Of a DNA stretch of 51,537 nt, positions 30,580 through 41,100 are shown in pieces (position 1 is the first letter of the stretch; each line of letters begins with the position of its first letter). Location of the stretch: IMG/VR virus record IMGVR_UViG_3300046460_000424, positions 1 through 51,537 of that record; one strand, written 5' to 3'. The position numbers and the translations under genes were made by a program. Below the pieces are notes generated by a model, which did not search any database, was not told the origin of the DNA, and saw nothing but the letters and a program-made list of their open reading frames with translations. The stretch comes from a virus.

Positions 30580-32630
30580 TGCCGCGGCTTCCCGATCTGA
30601 ACGCGCTCGGCGCCCGGCCTGTCCCCGTGTCGCGCCGCGGCGTTGCCGAAACTCCCGGCGTCAGCGCCGTGGGCCGTGCCGTCGAAGGCCTTGGGCAGAC
30701 GGTCGCCAAGGTCGGCGAGGACCTCGCTGAGCGCCACGACAAGGCGCAATATGCCATAGCCGCGACCGCCAGCCTGAAGGCGAGCAACGAGCAGATCGCT
30801 GGCTTCGACACCGACCCGGACTATGGGTCGTACGAGAAGCGCTATCGTGAGCGCATGGCGGCGACCAATCAGGAATCCGCCAAACTCATCGGCAACAATC
30901 AGGATCGGGAAGCCTTTCTCGCGCAGGGCAATGTCGAGATCGAGCGCAACCTTGCGAGCGTCGGGAGGATGGCCCGCGCAAAGCTCGAAAAGGCAGAGAT
31001 GAGCGCGAGTGAGTCCGCCATTGCTGATACCCGCAAGCTTGCCGTCGAAGCGGCCACGCCTGAGGATCGAGAGCGGGCAGTTCTACTCGGCGCGGCGACC
31101 TATGACGGGTTGGTCGCCAAGGGCTACATGGACCCGAACACCGCTCAACTGAGCAAGCGCAAGTTCGCGCAGGGCGTGTTCTACGACGGCATCGTTGCAA
31201 AGGTGTCTCAGGGCCAGCCGGATGAGGCTGAGGCGCTATTGAAGCAACTCGCCCCGCGCATGGACGAGAACGACGTTATCAGGGCTGGTGATGCCATCCG
31301 CGTCAGACGCGCGGGGCTGGAAGCTGAGACTCGACGCGTCGCCGCAGAGGCGCGCGCTGAGCAGGCTCACCAGACCGCAGTCCTGAAGGACCAGCTTGGC
31401 GCCGTCGAACAGGTTCTCAATGCAGGCGGCGGTAGTGTCGAGGACCGCTACAAGATCGCGCAGCAATACCGGGCGCTCGGTGACGTGTCGAAAGCGACCG
31501 AGTGGCAGATCAAGGGCGATTCCTATGTTGCCGTCCAGGGGACGCGCGATTGGACGCTGCCCCAGATGGACAGCCAGATCGTAGCGTTGACGGCCAAGCA
31601 GGGAAGCAAGGGCGGCCTGACCGCGACCGAGGCCGCGCAGTTGAACGGACTGAAGGAGCAGCGAAGCCAGAGCGCGTCACGCATCACGCAGCCGGGCGGG
31701 GCTCTGCTGCAATATCAGTACGCGACCGGCAAGCCTATTACGCCGATCGACCTTGAGGACCCGGCGACCCTCAGCCTACGCGCCAGCGAAGCGACTGCCG
31801 CAGCAGCGAAGTACGGACGCGCCGCAGTGGAGCCCTTGTTGCCGGAGGAGGTCGAGCCGCTAAAGGATCTGATCGCGACGGGCGACCCTGCGCAGAAGGC
31901 GAAGGCGCTGCAGATCATCGCAGGCTTCAAGAGCCCGCGCGCCATTGCGGGTGCCGCACGCCAGGTCACAGGCGAATCCGATGGCGCGTTCCGTGTCGCC
32001 GCAACCCGCGTGCTGGCGCCCAATGGCCGAGAGGTAGCGAACGCCATTCTCGGTGGCGGCGACGCGCTGAAGGCGAACCCCGGGCTCTGGCAGAAGCCAA
32101 ATGATGACGGGAAGCTGGTGACGGCCGAAGCTGATGCACAGGCACTGTTCGCCGAATACCTGCCCGCGCTTGCCGGGCTGGGGCCGAATGCCGCGAACGA
32201 CACGTACGAGGCCGCGAAAGCATTCTACGGGGCGAAAATGAACGCGGCAGGCCAGACACAATTCGCGGGTGGCGCATGGCGCAATGCGATCGAGACGGTG
32301 ATTGGCCGCTATTCGAAGGCCGGCGCGATGTACGGCGGGACCTCTCAGTTCCAGGGTCACCGCGTAGTCGTGCCTGAGGGCTGGACCGGCGAGGGCTTGT
32401 TCCGGCGCATTGCTCGAGCGACACCTGACGACTGGGCCAAAGCTGGTGGCGGCAAGGTCCCGGTCTGGCCCGATGGCAGCAAGGTCTATACCGGCCAGTT
32501 GCGCGAGCTTGTGCCGGTCTGGCTTGGCGGCACCTCGTACGGCTTCCGCTCGCCCAAGACCAACAGCTTCCTGCCCAAGAAGGACGGCGGACCCTTCATC
32601 ATCGACGCAGCCAAGGTGCCGTGGCGGTGA
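30579..32630 (+). CDS. Internal virion protein (T7 gp15-like)
   Basis: A 683-residue, mainly helical, Ala-rich protein (long segments such as DREAFLAQGNVEIERNLASVGRMARAKLEKAEM). By place and composition it corresponds to gp15, part of the ejected channel of T7-like particles. The C-terminal 100 residues are compact and beta-rich (YGGTSQFQGHRVVVPEGWTG). The ATG at 30579 shares a base with the previous stop; a GTG one codon earlier is possible. Confidence 0.78.
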   Translation: MPRLPDLNALGARPVPVSRRGVAETPGVSAVGRAVEGLGQTVAKVGEDLAERHDKAQYAIAATASLKASNEQIAGFDTDPDYGSYEKRYRERMAATNQESAKLIGNNQDREAFLAQGNVEIERNLASVGRMARAKLEKAEMSASESAIADTRKLAVEAATPEDRERAVLLGAATYDGLVAKGYMDPNTAQLSKRKFAQGVFYDGIVAKVSQGQPDEAEALLKQLAPRMDENDVIRAGDAIRVRRAGLEAETRRVAAEARAEQAHQTAVLKDQLGAVEQVLNAGGGSVEDRYKIAQQYRALGDVSKATEWQIKGDSYVAVQGTRDWTLPQMDSQIVALTAKQGSKGGLTATEAAQLNGLKEQRSQSASRITQPGGALLQYQYATGKPITPIDLEDPATLSLRASEATAAAAKYGRAAVEPLLPEEVEPLKDLIATGDPAQKAKALQIIAGFKSPRAIAGAARQVTGESDGAFRVAATRVLAPNGREVANAILGGGDALKANPGLWQKPNDDGKLVTAEADAQALFAEYLPALAGLGPNAANDTYEAAKAFYGAKMNAAGQTQFAGGAWRNAIETVIGRYSKAGAMYGGTSQFQGHRVVVPEGWTGEGLFRRIARATPDDWAKAGGGKVPVWPDGSKVYTGQLRELVPVWLGGTSYGFRSPKTNSFLPKKDGGPFIIDAAKVPWR

Positions 32631-35152
32631 GCGACCAGCGCGGACAGGCCGAGCCCGATTTCACGGATTTCTACGGTGACCAGCCGACGCTCCCGGTCAT
32701 GCGCAGCCGGGAGGACATGCCGGACCCCGACCCGTCCGGTTGGCTCGACACGGTCACCGCCAGCTTCCGTGCGGGCCGGCGCGACATCGGTGGCTACAAT
32801 ATCGAGCACGACACCCACGAGTACCAGCCTGTCGTGGATGCCGTCACTGCAGCGAACGGCAAGCCATGGACGCTGTACGTCAACCCGCAGACCGGCCAGA
32901 CCGACCGGGAAGGCGTCTGGCAGGAGATTGCCCGCATCCGCGCAGCCGAGCCTGGGGCATTCAAGGACCTTCCTGCTACACGCGCAGAGTTCGATAAGCA
33001 GGCAGCAGCCACCACCAAGGCGCAGGTCGAGCGCGACAAGACGACCATCGAACGCGGCGCTGGTTCGGCGTGGCTGATCGGCGGCATTGGCGCAGGCTTC
33101 ACCGACCCACTCAACCTTGGGACGATGTTCATCGGTGGCCCCGGCAAGACCATCGGTCAGCGCATCATTTCCGAGTCCATCCTCAACATGGGTATCGAGG
33201 CGATCGAACAGCCGCTTGTTGCCAAGGAGCGGGCAGAACGCGGCGAGAAGTTGACGATAGGCGAGGCTTCCGCGAACATCGGTGTCGCAGGCGTCGCCGG
33301 TGGCGCATTCCAGGGCCTGATCGCCGAGCCGATTGGCGCGCTCGTCAAGCGGTTCCGGGCGACTGTGCCGCTCGACCAGATGACTGACGCGGAGCGCGCC
33401 GCGGTCGATATGCTCCAGCGCGAGGTCGATGTCGCGGAGACGAGCCCGTTCGCCCCGGGCTTGGGCACCGAAGTCCATGCTCAGCGCCTGAACCAGTCGA
33501 TGGAGGCGATTGCGAACGGGCTGCCGGGTGCGGCGCCGACGCCGCGGACATCGCGCGCCGCCCTCAATTCCGGCACATCGCTTGGTAGCGGCGTCGTGGG
33601 CATGCCTACCGATGTATCGGGCTCGACCGCTCGCTCTGCCCTGAAGCAACGCATTGCCCGCGCCGAAAACGCGACCGGCAACCCGAATGCGCGCCCGATC
33701 GATCCGGCCTCGGGCAAGCCGCTGTCGAGCGCGCTCGGCAAATACCAGTTCACCGAAGGGACGTGGAAGCAATATTACACACGTCGCTATGGCCGCGGCG
33801 GGCTGACGGATGCGCAGATCGCGGCCAAGCGCACGGATGGCGCGCTACAGGACCAGCTTGTTGACGACCTGATTTCGGACAACGCTCGCGCGCTCAGCCG
33901 CATCGGCGCGAAGGAGTCGGCGGGGAACCTCTATCTCATGCATTTCGCTGGAGAGGGCGGGGGTTCTGCGATCCTGCGTGCGGCACCAGATACTCCGATC
34001 GAGCGCGTCCTGAAGCCAGAAGCGATTGCTGCGAACAAGTTCCTGCGCGGCAAGACGGCGGGCGAGGTGGTGGAATGGGCGCACCGCAAGATGGGCGAGC
34101 GTGTCGATGAGAGCCCGACCCTTCGCCGCGACGTGTTCCCTGAAGGCGACGATGGGAATGCCGCATGGCGCGAGGCGCAGCGGGCGAGCGATGACGCAGA
34201 GCTTCAGCTACAGCGCGCACAGGCCGACGAGGACCGCATGCGCATGGCCTATCTTGGCGATGGGGCTGAGCGCCAGGCAGCGCGCACTGAGGCCGCAGAC
34301 AGGCCAGCAGCGCCGGACGAGCCGGCCGTACCTTTCGCGCGCGACGACTTCGCAACGGCCTATGGTGAAGCCGGGGAACGACAGGCGGCACGCTCTGAGG
34401 ACGAAGGGCGAATTGATCCGGAGATTGAGCCGGTTCATGGCGACTGGGCCGATGCCGAGCAACCTACGACGGATGCGGAGCCTGCTACCGGGTTCACGAC
34501 CGAGAAGGGTTCGACTTACGCAATCGAGACGGATCGCGCGACACGCCGCAACCAAGCGGCCGAGCCTGCCCGCACGGTCTATCTGAGCGGGAGGGGCGCT
34601 GAACAATTGGAAGCAGCCCGTGCCCGCGGCGCGACGATCGAAGCGGACGACGTGAATGGCGCCATTCTCGCGCAGTCGGATCGAGGGGTCGAGTCTATCC
34701 CCTTTACTGCAGAACCCGGTTACGGGATGCGCCCGCTCCAGTTGGCCGCAGGCAAGCGCCCCTTGCTCGGGACCAAGATCGTCAGCATCGCTCGACCGAC
34801 CGCACGCAAGATCGCCGATGGGTGGGATATGGCGCTCAAGGAAGGGGCTGCGGTCGCTCGGCCAGCTTCCCGCGATATTACCGGCGCCAGCGGTACAGAT
34901 GGCCTGAAAAAGACCATCGGCGCCGAGTTCGGCGACCCGACCGGCCCGGCTGCGAAGGCGATGGCGGACGGCATCACACACGACATCAGCCAGGCGCTCG
35001 ACACTGGCGAGCTCGGCAACATCAGCTTCGCGGCGGACGGTGTTGAGGGCGGCTTGGGCGAGGTGGCTCCCCGTTACCGGAACGCCCGTGAAGTGCTGGC
35101 CGAACTCGACGCGGACGACGCCGCAATTTCAGCGATCGAGGCCTGTCTATGA
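32627..35152 (+). CDS. Internal virion protein with lytic transglycosylase domain (T7 gp16 N-terminal type)
   Basis: An 841-residue protein. A lytic-transglycosylase-like region starts around residue 345: NPNARPIDPASGKPLSSALGKYQFTEGTWKQYYTRRYG, then LYLMHFAGEGGGSAILRAAPDTPIERVL. It would cut peptidoglycan at entry. The rest is helical and charged. In T7 the transglycosylase is at the N-terminus of one giant gp16; here the gene ends and the membrane-active part may lie in the next gene. GTG at 32627 overlaps the previous stop (GTGA); GTG 32621 is an alternative. Confidence 0.82.
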   Translation: MSDQRGQAEPDFTDFYGDQPTLPVMRSREDMPDPDPSGWLDTVTASFRAGRRDIGGYNIEHDTHEYQPVVDAVTAANGKPWTLYVNPQTGQTDREGVWQEIARIRAAEPGAFKDLPATRAEFDKQAAATTKAQVERDKTTIERGAGSAWLIGGIGAGFTDPLNLGTMFIGGPGKTIGQRIISESILNMGIEAIEQPLVAKERAERGEKLTIGEASANIGVAGVAGGAFQGLIAEPIGALVKRFRATVPLDQMTDAERAAVDMLQREVDVAETSPFAPGLGTEVHAQRLNQSMEAIANGLPGAAPTPRTSRAALNSGTSLGSGVVGMPTDVSGSTARSALKQRIARAENATGNPNARPIDPASGKPLSSALGKYQFTEGTWKQYYTRRYGRGGLTDAQIAAKRTDGALQDQLVDDLISDNARALSRIGAKESAGNLYLMHFAGEGGGSAILRAAPDTPIERVLKPEAIAANKFLRGKTAGEVVEWAHRKMGERVDESPTLRRDVFPEGDDGNAAWREAQRASDDAELQLQRAQADEDRMRMAYLGDGAERQAARTEAADRPAAPDEPAVPFARDDFATAYGEAGERQAARSEDEGRIDPEIEPVHGDWADAEQPTTDAEPATGFTTEKGSTYAIETDRATRRNQAAEPARTVYLSGRGAEQLEAARARGATIEADDVNGAILAQSDRGVESIPFTAEPGYGMRPLQLAAGKRPLLGTKIVSIARPTARKIADGWDMALKEGAAVARPASRDITGASGTDGLKKTIGAEFGDPTGPAAKAMADGITHDISQALDTGELGNISFAADGVEGGLGEVAPRYRNAREVLAELDADDAAISAIEACL

Positions 35153-37656
35153 GCATTGCCGTTTGCATCGCGAAGCTGCTCGATGAGGGCAAGCTGGACA
35201 TCGAGCGGGCGCAGCGCTTCTCGGCGGAGTATGAGCGGCTGGCGCAGGACTATCGCGCACGGTTTGGCGACACGGCGGGCACTCAGCTCGCCACGACCGA
35301 CATGCTCGGGCGGATGAAGGCCGATGCATCCGAAGCGCGCCGCACCAAGATGATGCAGATCCAGACGCAGAAGAGCATCCTCCAGGGTCTGCTCGATTAT
35401 GTGGACGGAGGCGGTAAGGCCGGCCGTTATTTCATCTCGCTGTTCGACCATCACGAAGCCGTGCCGGGCGTATCGAATATCTCGAACCGGCATGCCGCCA
35501 TGCGTCAGCTCGCGTGGACGCGGATGGGCGACTTCCTGCTGAAGTTCAAACGCGACCTTGCGGGCAATCTGGATGAGGCGGCCGAGATCGATATTGTTCG
35601 CGCGCTCCACGGGGAGAAGGTCGAAAGCGCGTCCGCAAGGGAATTGGCCGAAGCTTTCGCCGACACTGCCGAATGGCTGCGGCTGCAGTTCAACGTTGCA
35701 GGCGGGCACATTGGCAAGATGGAGGGTTGGGCGCTGCCCCAGGCGCATGACAGCCAGATGGTCGCGCGCGCTGGCCATGACGAATGGGCGGCCTTCATCA
35801 AGCCGCTGCTCGATCGTGACCGCATGCTCGACTCCAGCGGTAAGCCCTTCACACGCGCGGGCATGGATGACGCGCTCAAGGCGTCGTGGGAGACGATCGC
35901 GAGCGAAGGGCTGGATAAGCTCGAGCCGGGGCAGGTGACCGGCTCAAAGGTCGCCAATCGCCGCACGGATGCGCGGTTCCTAGTGTTCAAGGATGCGGAT
36001 AGCTGGATCGCGTACCAGCGCCGTTTCGGGCTCGGCGATGCGTTCAACGCCATCACCGGCCATATCGACGGCATGACCAAGGACATCGCCTCGATGCAGA
36101 TCCTGGGGCCCAATCCCGGGCTGACTGTCCGCTGGATGAGCGACCTGTTGCGCAAAGGCGCTGCACCGACGCTCGATGGCGGCAAGAGCGTCCCGCTGGA
36201 AAAGGCGGCGGCAAAGGCGTCTCGCGAGGGCGACCGCATGTGGCGCTACTATCGCGGCGAGCTGACGCAGCCGGACCCGACCGACCGCGGTGTCGCGCGC
36301 TTCTTCGCCGGGCTGCGCAACTGGAATGTCGCATCGAAGCTTGGCAGCGCCTACCTGTCCGCCGTCGCGACGGACCCAGTGTTCGCCAGCATGACCGCGA
36401 AGTTCAACGGGCTCGACGCAACGAAGGTTATGGGCGCCTATCTCCGCGGGTTCAACCCAGCCGACAAGGCGCACCGCGAGGCAGCGGCCCACGCCGGGCT
36501 CATCTTCAGCGAGATGACGACGCGGGCCGAACGGATGTGGCGCGAAGATGCGGCGATGAAGCTCAACGTCCACGAAGTCAGCAGGCGGCTGTCGGATGCG
36601 GTTATGCGGGCGTCCCTGATCGCGCCGCATACGGTCGCAATGAAACAGGCAACTGGTCTCGGCTTCATGATGGACATGGCGAAGACGGCGGGGAAGTCGT
36701 TCGACAAGCTCGACCCAGCCGACCAGGCGCGGTTCAGCCGCTACGGCATCGACGCAGCGGACTGGGACTATATCCGCGCGACGCCATTGACGGATGAGGG
36801 CGGGTACAAGCTACTCCGCCCCGGCGATGTCGCAAGCCGCGAGGATGGGTTCGAAGGCCCTGCGCAGCGCGCGGCGTTGAAGATGTTCGAAATGATCGAT
36901 TCCGAGACGAAGTTCGCGACACCGGGAGAATCGCTGCGCGCGCAAACAATGCTTGCTCTCGGCGGGCGCGGCTCGTTTTTCCAGCGCGGCACGATCGCAG
37001 GCGAGCTTGCCAACTCGGCGACCCAGTTCAAGACCTATTCCGTCATCGCGATCATGACGCACATGCAGCGCGCGATCTATGGGCGTGGCGGCATTCCCCG
37101 CGCCGCCTATGGACTGTTGCTGCCCCTGTTCCTGACCTTGGGCGGGAGCATGGTTCTCCAGCTAAAGGCGGTCGCATCGGGCAAGGACCCCGAGGATATG
37201 GAGAGCCCGAAATTCTGGGGGAGGGCATTCGTCCAGGGTGGCGGCGCCGGTATGGCGGGCGACTTCATCAGCGCTGGCCTTGGAGGCCAGTCACGCACGG
37301 GCGGGACGCTATTGGGGTTTGTGTCCGGCCCGACCCTTTCGAACGTCGTTGATCCTGCAATATCGCTGACGCTGGGCAACGCGGGCGAGGCGATGGGCGG
37401 CAAGAAGACGAACATGGCGAGCGAGGCGACGCGGCTAGCGGAAAGCAACCTCCCCGGCTCGAGCATCTGGTATGCGAAGCTAGCGCTCAGTCGGCTGTTG
37501 CTCGACCAACTCGACGAAGCGGTTGACCCGAAGATCCACCAGCGGCGGCGACGGATGCGGCAGTTCGCCAAGGAGCAGGGCACGCAATTCTACTGGGAGC
37601 CAGGGCAGACGGCACCAAGCCGCGCGCCCGACTTAGGCAACGCGACCGGTCAGTAA
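35149..37656 (+). CDS. Large internal virion protein (gp16 C-terminal-like)
   Basis: An 835-residue, helical protein. The middle and end carry segments typical of the C-terminal part of podovirus gp16-like proteins: FFAGLRNWNVASKLGSAYLSAVATDP (about 383-408), RASLIAPHTVAMKQATGLGFMMDMAKT, FEMIDSETKFATPGESLRAQTML, ELANSATQFKTYSVIAIMTHMQRAI, and a hydrophobic stretch YGLLLPLFLTLGGSMVLQLKAV (about 652-673). It likely completes the DNA-ejection channel in the inner membrane. Its 3' end overlaps the opposite-strand membrane gene by 7 bases. Confidence 0.83.
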   Translation: MSIAVCIAKLLDEGKLDIERAQRFSAEYERLAQDYRARFGDTAGTQLATTDMLGRMKADASEARRTKMMQIQTQKSILQGLLDYVDGGGKAGRYFISLFDHHEAVPGVSNISNRHAAMRQLAWTRMGDFLLKFKRDLAGNLDEAAEIDIVRALHGEKVESASARELAEAFADTAEWLRLQFNVAGGHIGKMEGWALPQAHDSQMVARAGHDEWAAFIKPLLDRDRMLDSSGKPFTRAGMDDALKASWETIASEGLDKLEPGQVTGSKVANRRTDARFLVFKDADSWIAYQRRFGLGDAFNAITGHIDGMTKDIASMQILGPNPGLTVRWMSDLLRKGAAPTLDGGKSVPLEKAAAKASREGDRMWRYYRGELTQPDPTDRGVARFFAGLRNWNVASKLGSAYLSAVATDPVFASMTAKFNGLDATKVMGAYLRGFNPADKAHREAAAHAGLIFSEMTTRAERMWREDAAMKLNVHEVSRRLSDAVMRASLIAPHTVAMKQATGLGFMMDMAKTAGKSFDKLDPADQARFSRYGIDAADWDYIRATPLTDEGGYKLLRPGDVASREDGFEGPAQRAALKMFEMIDSETKFATPGESLRAQTMLALGGRGSFFQRGTIAGELANSATQFKTYSVIAIMTHMQRAIYGRGGIPRAAYGLLLPLFLTLGGSMVLQLKAVASGKDPEDMESPKFWGRAFVQGGGAGMAGDFISAGLGGQSRTGGTLLGFVSGPTLSNVVDPAISLTLGNAGEAMGGKKTNMASEATRLAESNLPGSSIWYAKLALSRLLLDQLDEAVDPKIHQRRRRMRQFAKEQGTQFYWEPGQTAPSRAPDLGNATGQ

Positions 37657-37913
37657 TCGGGGCCGTAGGTCCCGCTTTCGCAAAGTGATGGACTGGAAGC
37701 GCCGCGACATTTCGCCACGTTGAGACCCGCCATTGCCGGGGCGATTACCAGTCCGGCGAGCATGAAGATGGCAGCGCCGGCAGCCCATCCGAACAGAAGG
37801 CGTTTCGTCCTGAAGTACACCCACTGCCCGGCCTTGTAGCAGACGACTAGCAGCAATATGCCAATGACCAGATGCGCAAGCTCTGCGCCGGTTGCGGTGG
37901 CGTATTCGGTCAC
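37650..37913 (-). CDS. Membrane protein on the opposite strand of the late region (moron)
   Basis: An 87-residue protein with two likely transmembrane helices (AHLVIGILLLVVCYKAGQWVYF, about 13-34, and LLFGWAAGAAIFMLAGLVIAP, about 39-60). It lies tail to tail with the late gene before it (7-base overlap) and is transcribed against the late operon, the usual sign of a moron gene expressed in the lysogen. Possible roles include surface change or superinfection exclusion; no family is recognised. Confidence 0.78.
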   Translation of the reverse strand: MTEYATATGAELAHLVIGILLLVVCYKAGQWVYFRTKRLLFGWAAGAAIFMLAGLVIAPAMAGLNVAKCRGASSPSLCESGTYGPDY

Positions 37914-37965
37914 GGCGGAAGCGTTAATTCAAATCGGGCTGCAATTCAACCGCACGCCAAAAACC

Positions 37966-37994
37966 TTGACACCGGAAACGTTCAGACCCCATAC
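37966..37994 (+). promoter_or_regulatory. Promoter candidate upstream of the tail-fibre gene
   Basis: CTTGACA (perfect -35, 37966-37971 being TTGACA) is followed 17 bases later by CCATAC (37989-37994), a weak -10. The strong -35 fits the alphaproteobacterial consensus. The start would be near 38001, so transcription would run about 125 bases into the terminator at 38097-38124. Confidence 0.5.
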
Positions 37995-38096
37995 GTGCCA
38001 CACTGGCGCAGCGACCGTCTAGCGCGCCTCGCCCTATCTCAAAATCCACAGCCCGCCCGCCTAACCAGCGGTCGGCGTCGCACGTCCAACAGCCGC

Positions 38097-38124
38097 AAAG
38101 CCGCTCCTCACCGGGCGGCTTTTT
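38097..38124 (+). terminator. Strong intrinsic terminator before the tail-fibre gene
   Basis: AAAGCCGC (38097-38104) pairs perfectly with GCGGCTTT (38115-38122) around a 10-base loop, with a T-run to 38124. It ends 20 bases before the tail-fibre start codon, so tail-fibre transcription must read through it or start very close. It is the strongest terminator in the window. Confidence 0.85.
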
Positions 38125-38143
38125 GCGTTTGGGAGAACTGCCC

Positions 38144-41100
38144 ATGCCCGCAACGTACACTTCCCGGCTTGAGGGCTTGCAGACCAGCGTCGCCGTAAAG
38201 GCGCCATGCCGGGTTGCCACAACCGCGAATATTGCGCTGACTGGCCTGCAAGTTATCGATGGCGTGCAGCTCGTCGCCTATGATCGCGTGCTGGTGAAGG
38301 ACCAAACGGCCCCGATCGACAATGGTATCTGGGTTGCGGGCGCGGGCACATGGACGCGAGCGCTCGATTTCGACGGATCGCGGGACTGCGTCCCAGGGAC
38401 TGTCCTGTATGTGCTTGAGGGTTCGGCTGCCCGGCAAGCTTTCATGGCGGACGGCGTCTCCAGCAATTCCATTGCGATCGGCGTTGAGGCGATCACTTTT
38501 TCTGAGAATGTTTTCGCCAGCTTCTACCGGACAAGTCTTGCGTTCTCCACTTATGCGGCGCTCGCGGCTCTTGACGGCGAGCTTGAGGGGAAGTCCGCCG
38601 TAGTCTTCAGTGATGCGGGGGCGCACACGGACCCAGTCGTCGGTGGCACTGTGCAAAACGAGGGCGTCTACCGTTGGTCGGTTTCCCCCGCAGGGTGGGA
38701 GTGGCTGGCCAACCTGGAATCCGCAGACGCTGCCGCCAGCGCTTCCGCTGCGCTGGCGTCGAAAAATGCGGCTGAAGCGGCCCGGGATATCGCGATAGCT
38801 CAGGCCGAGATCGCCACGACAAAGGCCGGAGAAGCGAGCGCCAGCGCAGACGCAGCAGCCACCAGCGCCACGTCAGCCAGCGGGTCGGCCAGCGCAGCGG
38901 CAGGCTCGGAAAGCAACGCCAGCGCCAGCGCGGCAGCAGGCGCCATCTCTGCCGCATCCGCTGCAGGCTCAGCCGCCACAGCCCTCGCCGCGTCCAACTC
39001 GTCCGGCGATGTCAAATTCTTCACCAGCAAAGCGGCCTATAACGCCGCACTGGCCGCGCAGCCGAACCTTCAAACCTCCGAGGTGTACCCCGACGAAAGC
39101 CGCGATGGCCGCGTGGTGCGCTACCAGAAGATCAGCGGCGTGGCGACGTTCGTCCGCTACATGCCGATGCAGGCGGACGTCTATGTGGATCAGGTCCGCG
39201 GCAACAACGCCAGCGATGGCCGCACGGCGTCCACGGCGGTCAAGGACTTGTCGGCGGCGCTCCTGCTCGTCAGCTCGGCGACAGAGAATGTCTGGCTCGC
39301 GCGAGGCTCGACGTGGTTCGAGAAGAACACGCTATTCGGCAGTTGCCCGAACGCCCATATCCGCGCCTATGGCAATGGCCGCAAGCCCCGCATCACGCCA
39401 CGCTTCGCGTTCGTCGGGACGTGGACGCAGCCCGACGCCGGCACCTATCCCAATTACTGGGAGCTTCAGGCGCCGGCCTTTGCCGCCACGATCGTCAACA
39501 GCGCGTCGCTGATCTGGCAGCCGGCTCTCTACTGGGAGCGGACGGGCGTGCGGCTGGAGGACAGCGGAATCCCGCGCTATTTCTCGGGCGGGTCGATCGC
39601 CGCCAACCGCGCCTATTGCCAGGCGCATTTCGGCACCTTCACCTGTTACCAGAGCGCGACCAGCAACTGGAACCCGCAGGCGATCGGAACCTGGGGCACG
39701 CTCTACACCTATGGCCTGACCATGCCGGACGGCAGCAACCCGAACAGCATCGCGGCGGGCCAGTTCTTCTCGACAGTCGATCAGAGCTATGCGGCGACGG
39801 TCGGCTTCTCGCAGCGCCTGAGCGACATTCGTTTCGAATGCACCGGGTCGAAGGACATGATCTCGACCTATGTCGGCAACGGCACGACGACGGCGGGACT
39901 CGCGTGGAAGGTCGAGACGGTCACCAACTGCGAATGCGTCGAGGCGGCTATTCACGGTGGGGTATGGGGCGGCGTCAACTTCGTCGGGCACCGCGCGACG
40001 GCGGCCTATCACGGTGGCCCGGTCGCTTATGCCGGGGGTGGCATCCACGAGTTTCGCGCCAACAGTCAGGACGGGATGAGCGCGGGCTTTGAGATTCTCG
40101 GCAGCTACGTGCGCGGCTTCGGGATCGGCATCTATACCCATGGGAGCGGCGCCAACCCGGACGGAACTTTAGAGCAGCATGAATCGGTGACGGTCACGAA
40201 CACCGAACTGGTGAGCTGCAGTGCCGCGGTCGGACTCGGTTTGATCCGTCGCAGCGTCGTCTTTCGCGCGCTCAGCGCTTGGGATTGCAACAGTTTCACC
40301 GATGTAGGCGCGCCAACCCTGATCGCCGAGGATTGCCGCATCCGGCTTCGGGCGGGCACGTTCAGCGATCACCGCCAGCTATTCACCCACAACAACGATG
40401 GCGCTTCGGTCTACATGATCAACAGCTTCATCGACGCACCATCGACCGGGACCGCGATCGGCTACACGCATGTAGCGGTAGGCTCCGGCGCGCCGTCCAG
40501 TCAGGCGCAGGTGCTGAACATCTACCTGCAGGACTCGACGATCCGAGGCGTGTTCCAGTTTTCAAACACGACGCGGTCGGCCTTCAACATCCGCTCCACG
40601 CGGGGCATCTTCGGCGTCTATTTCGACCAGAACAATTCGCCCTGGGCATATGGCACGGCATGGACCGCCGATTCATCGAGCGTCATCGAGTGCAACAAGT
40701 ACACGGTCGCTGATCTCAGGACGGCCCACTCCACGAACATCGACACAGCGGTCCTGACCGGCATCTCGGCAGTCTCGGTCAGCCGCACGCTCGCCGAAGC
40801 GGATCTGACGATCGGCACGCAAGCGCAGGTAAGCAGCCGCCTCGTTACCTACGCGGGCACACACACGGGCACCCCCGGCGATCCGACATCGACGGCCACG
40901 GTGACGTTCAACAACAACGACCGGACCTATGGGCACGGGATTTATATCTCGGATGGCAACGGCGACGTTGCAGTGGTCACCGCCTCGATCGCGGCCAATG
41001 TCCTGACCGTCACGGCGGTCACAAGCGGGACGCTGGCGGTCGGTCACTCGTTGCGGGGCACGGGCGTCGGTTTCGGCACGATCATTACCGCACTCGGGAC

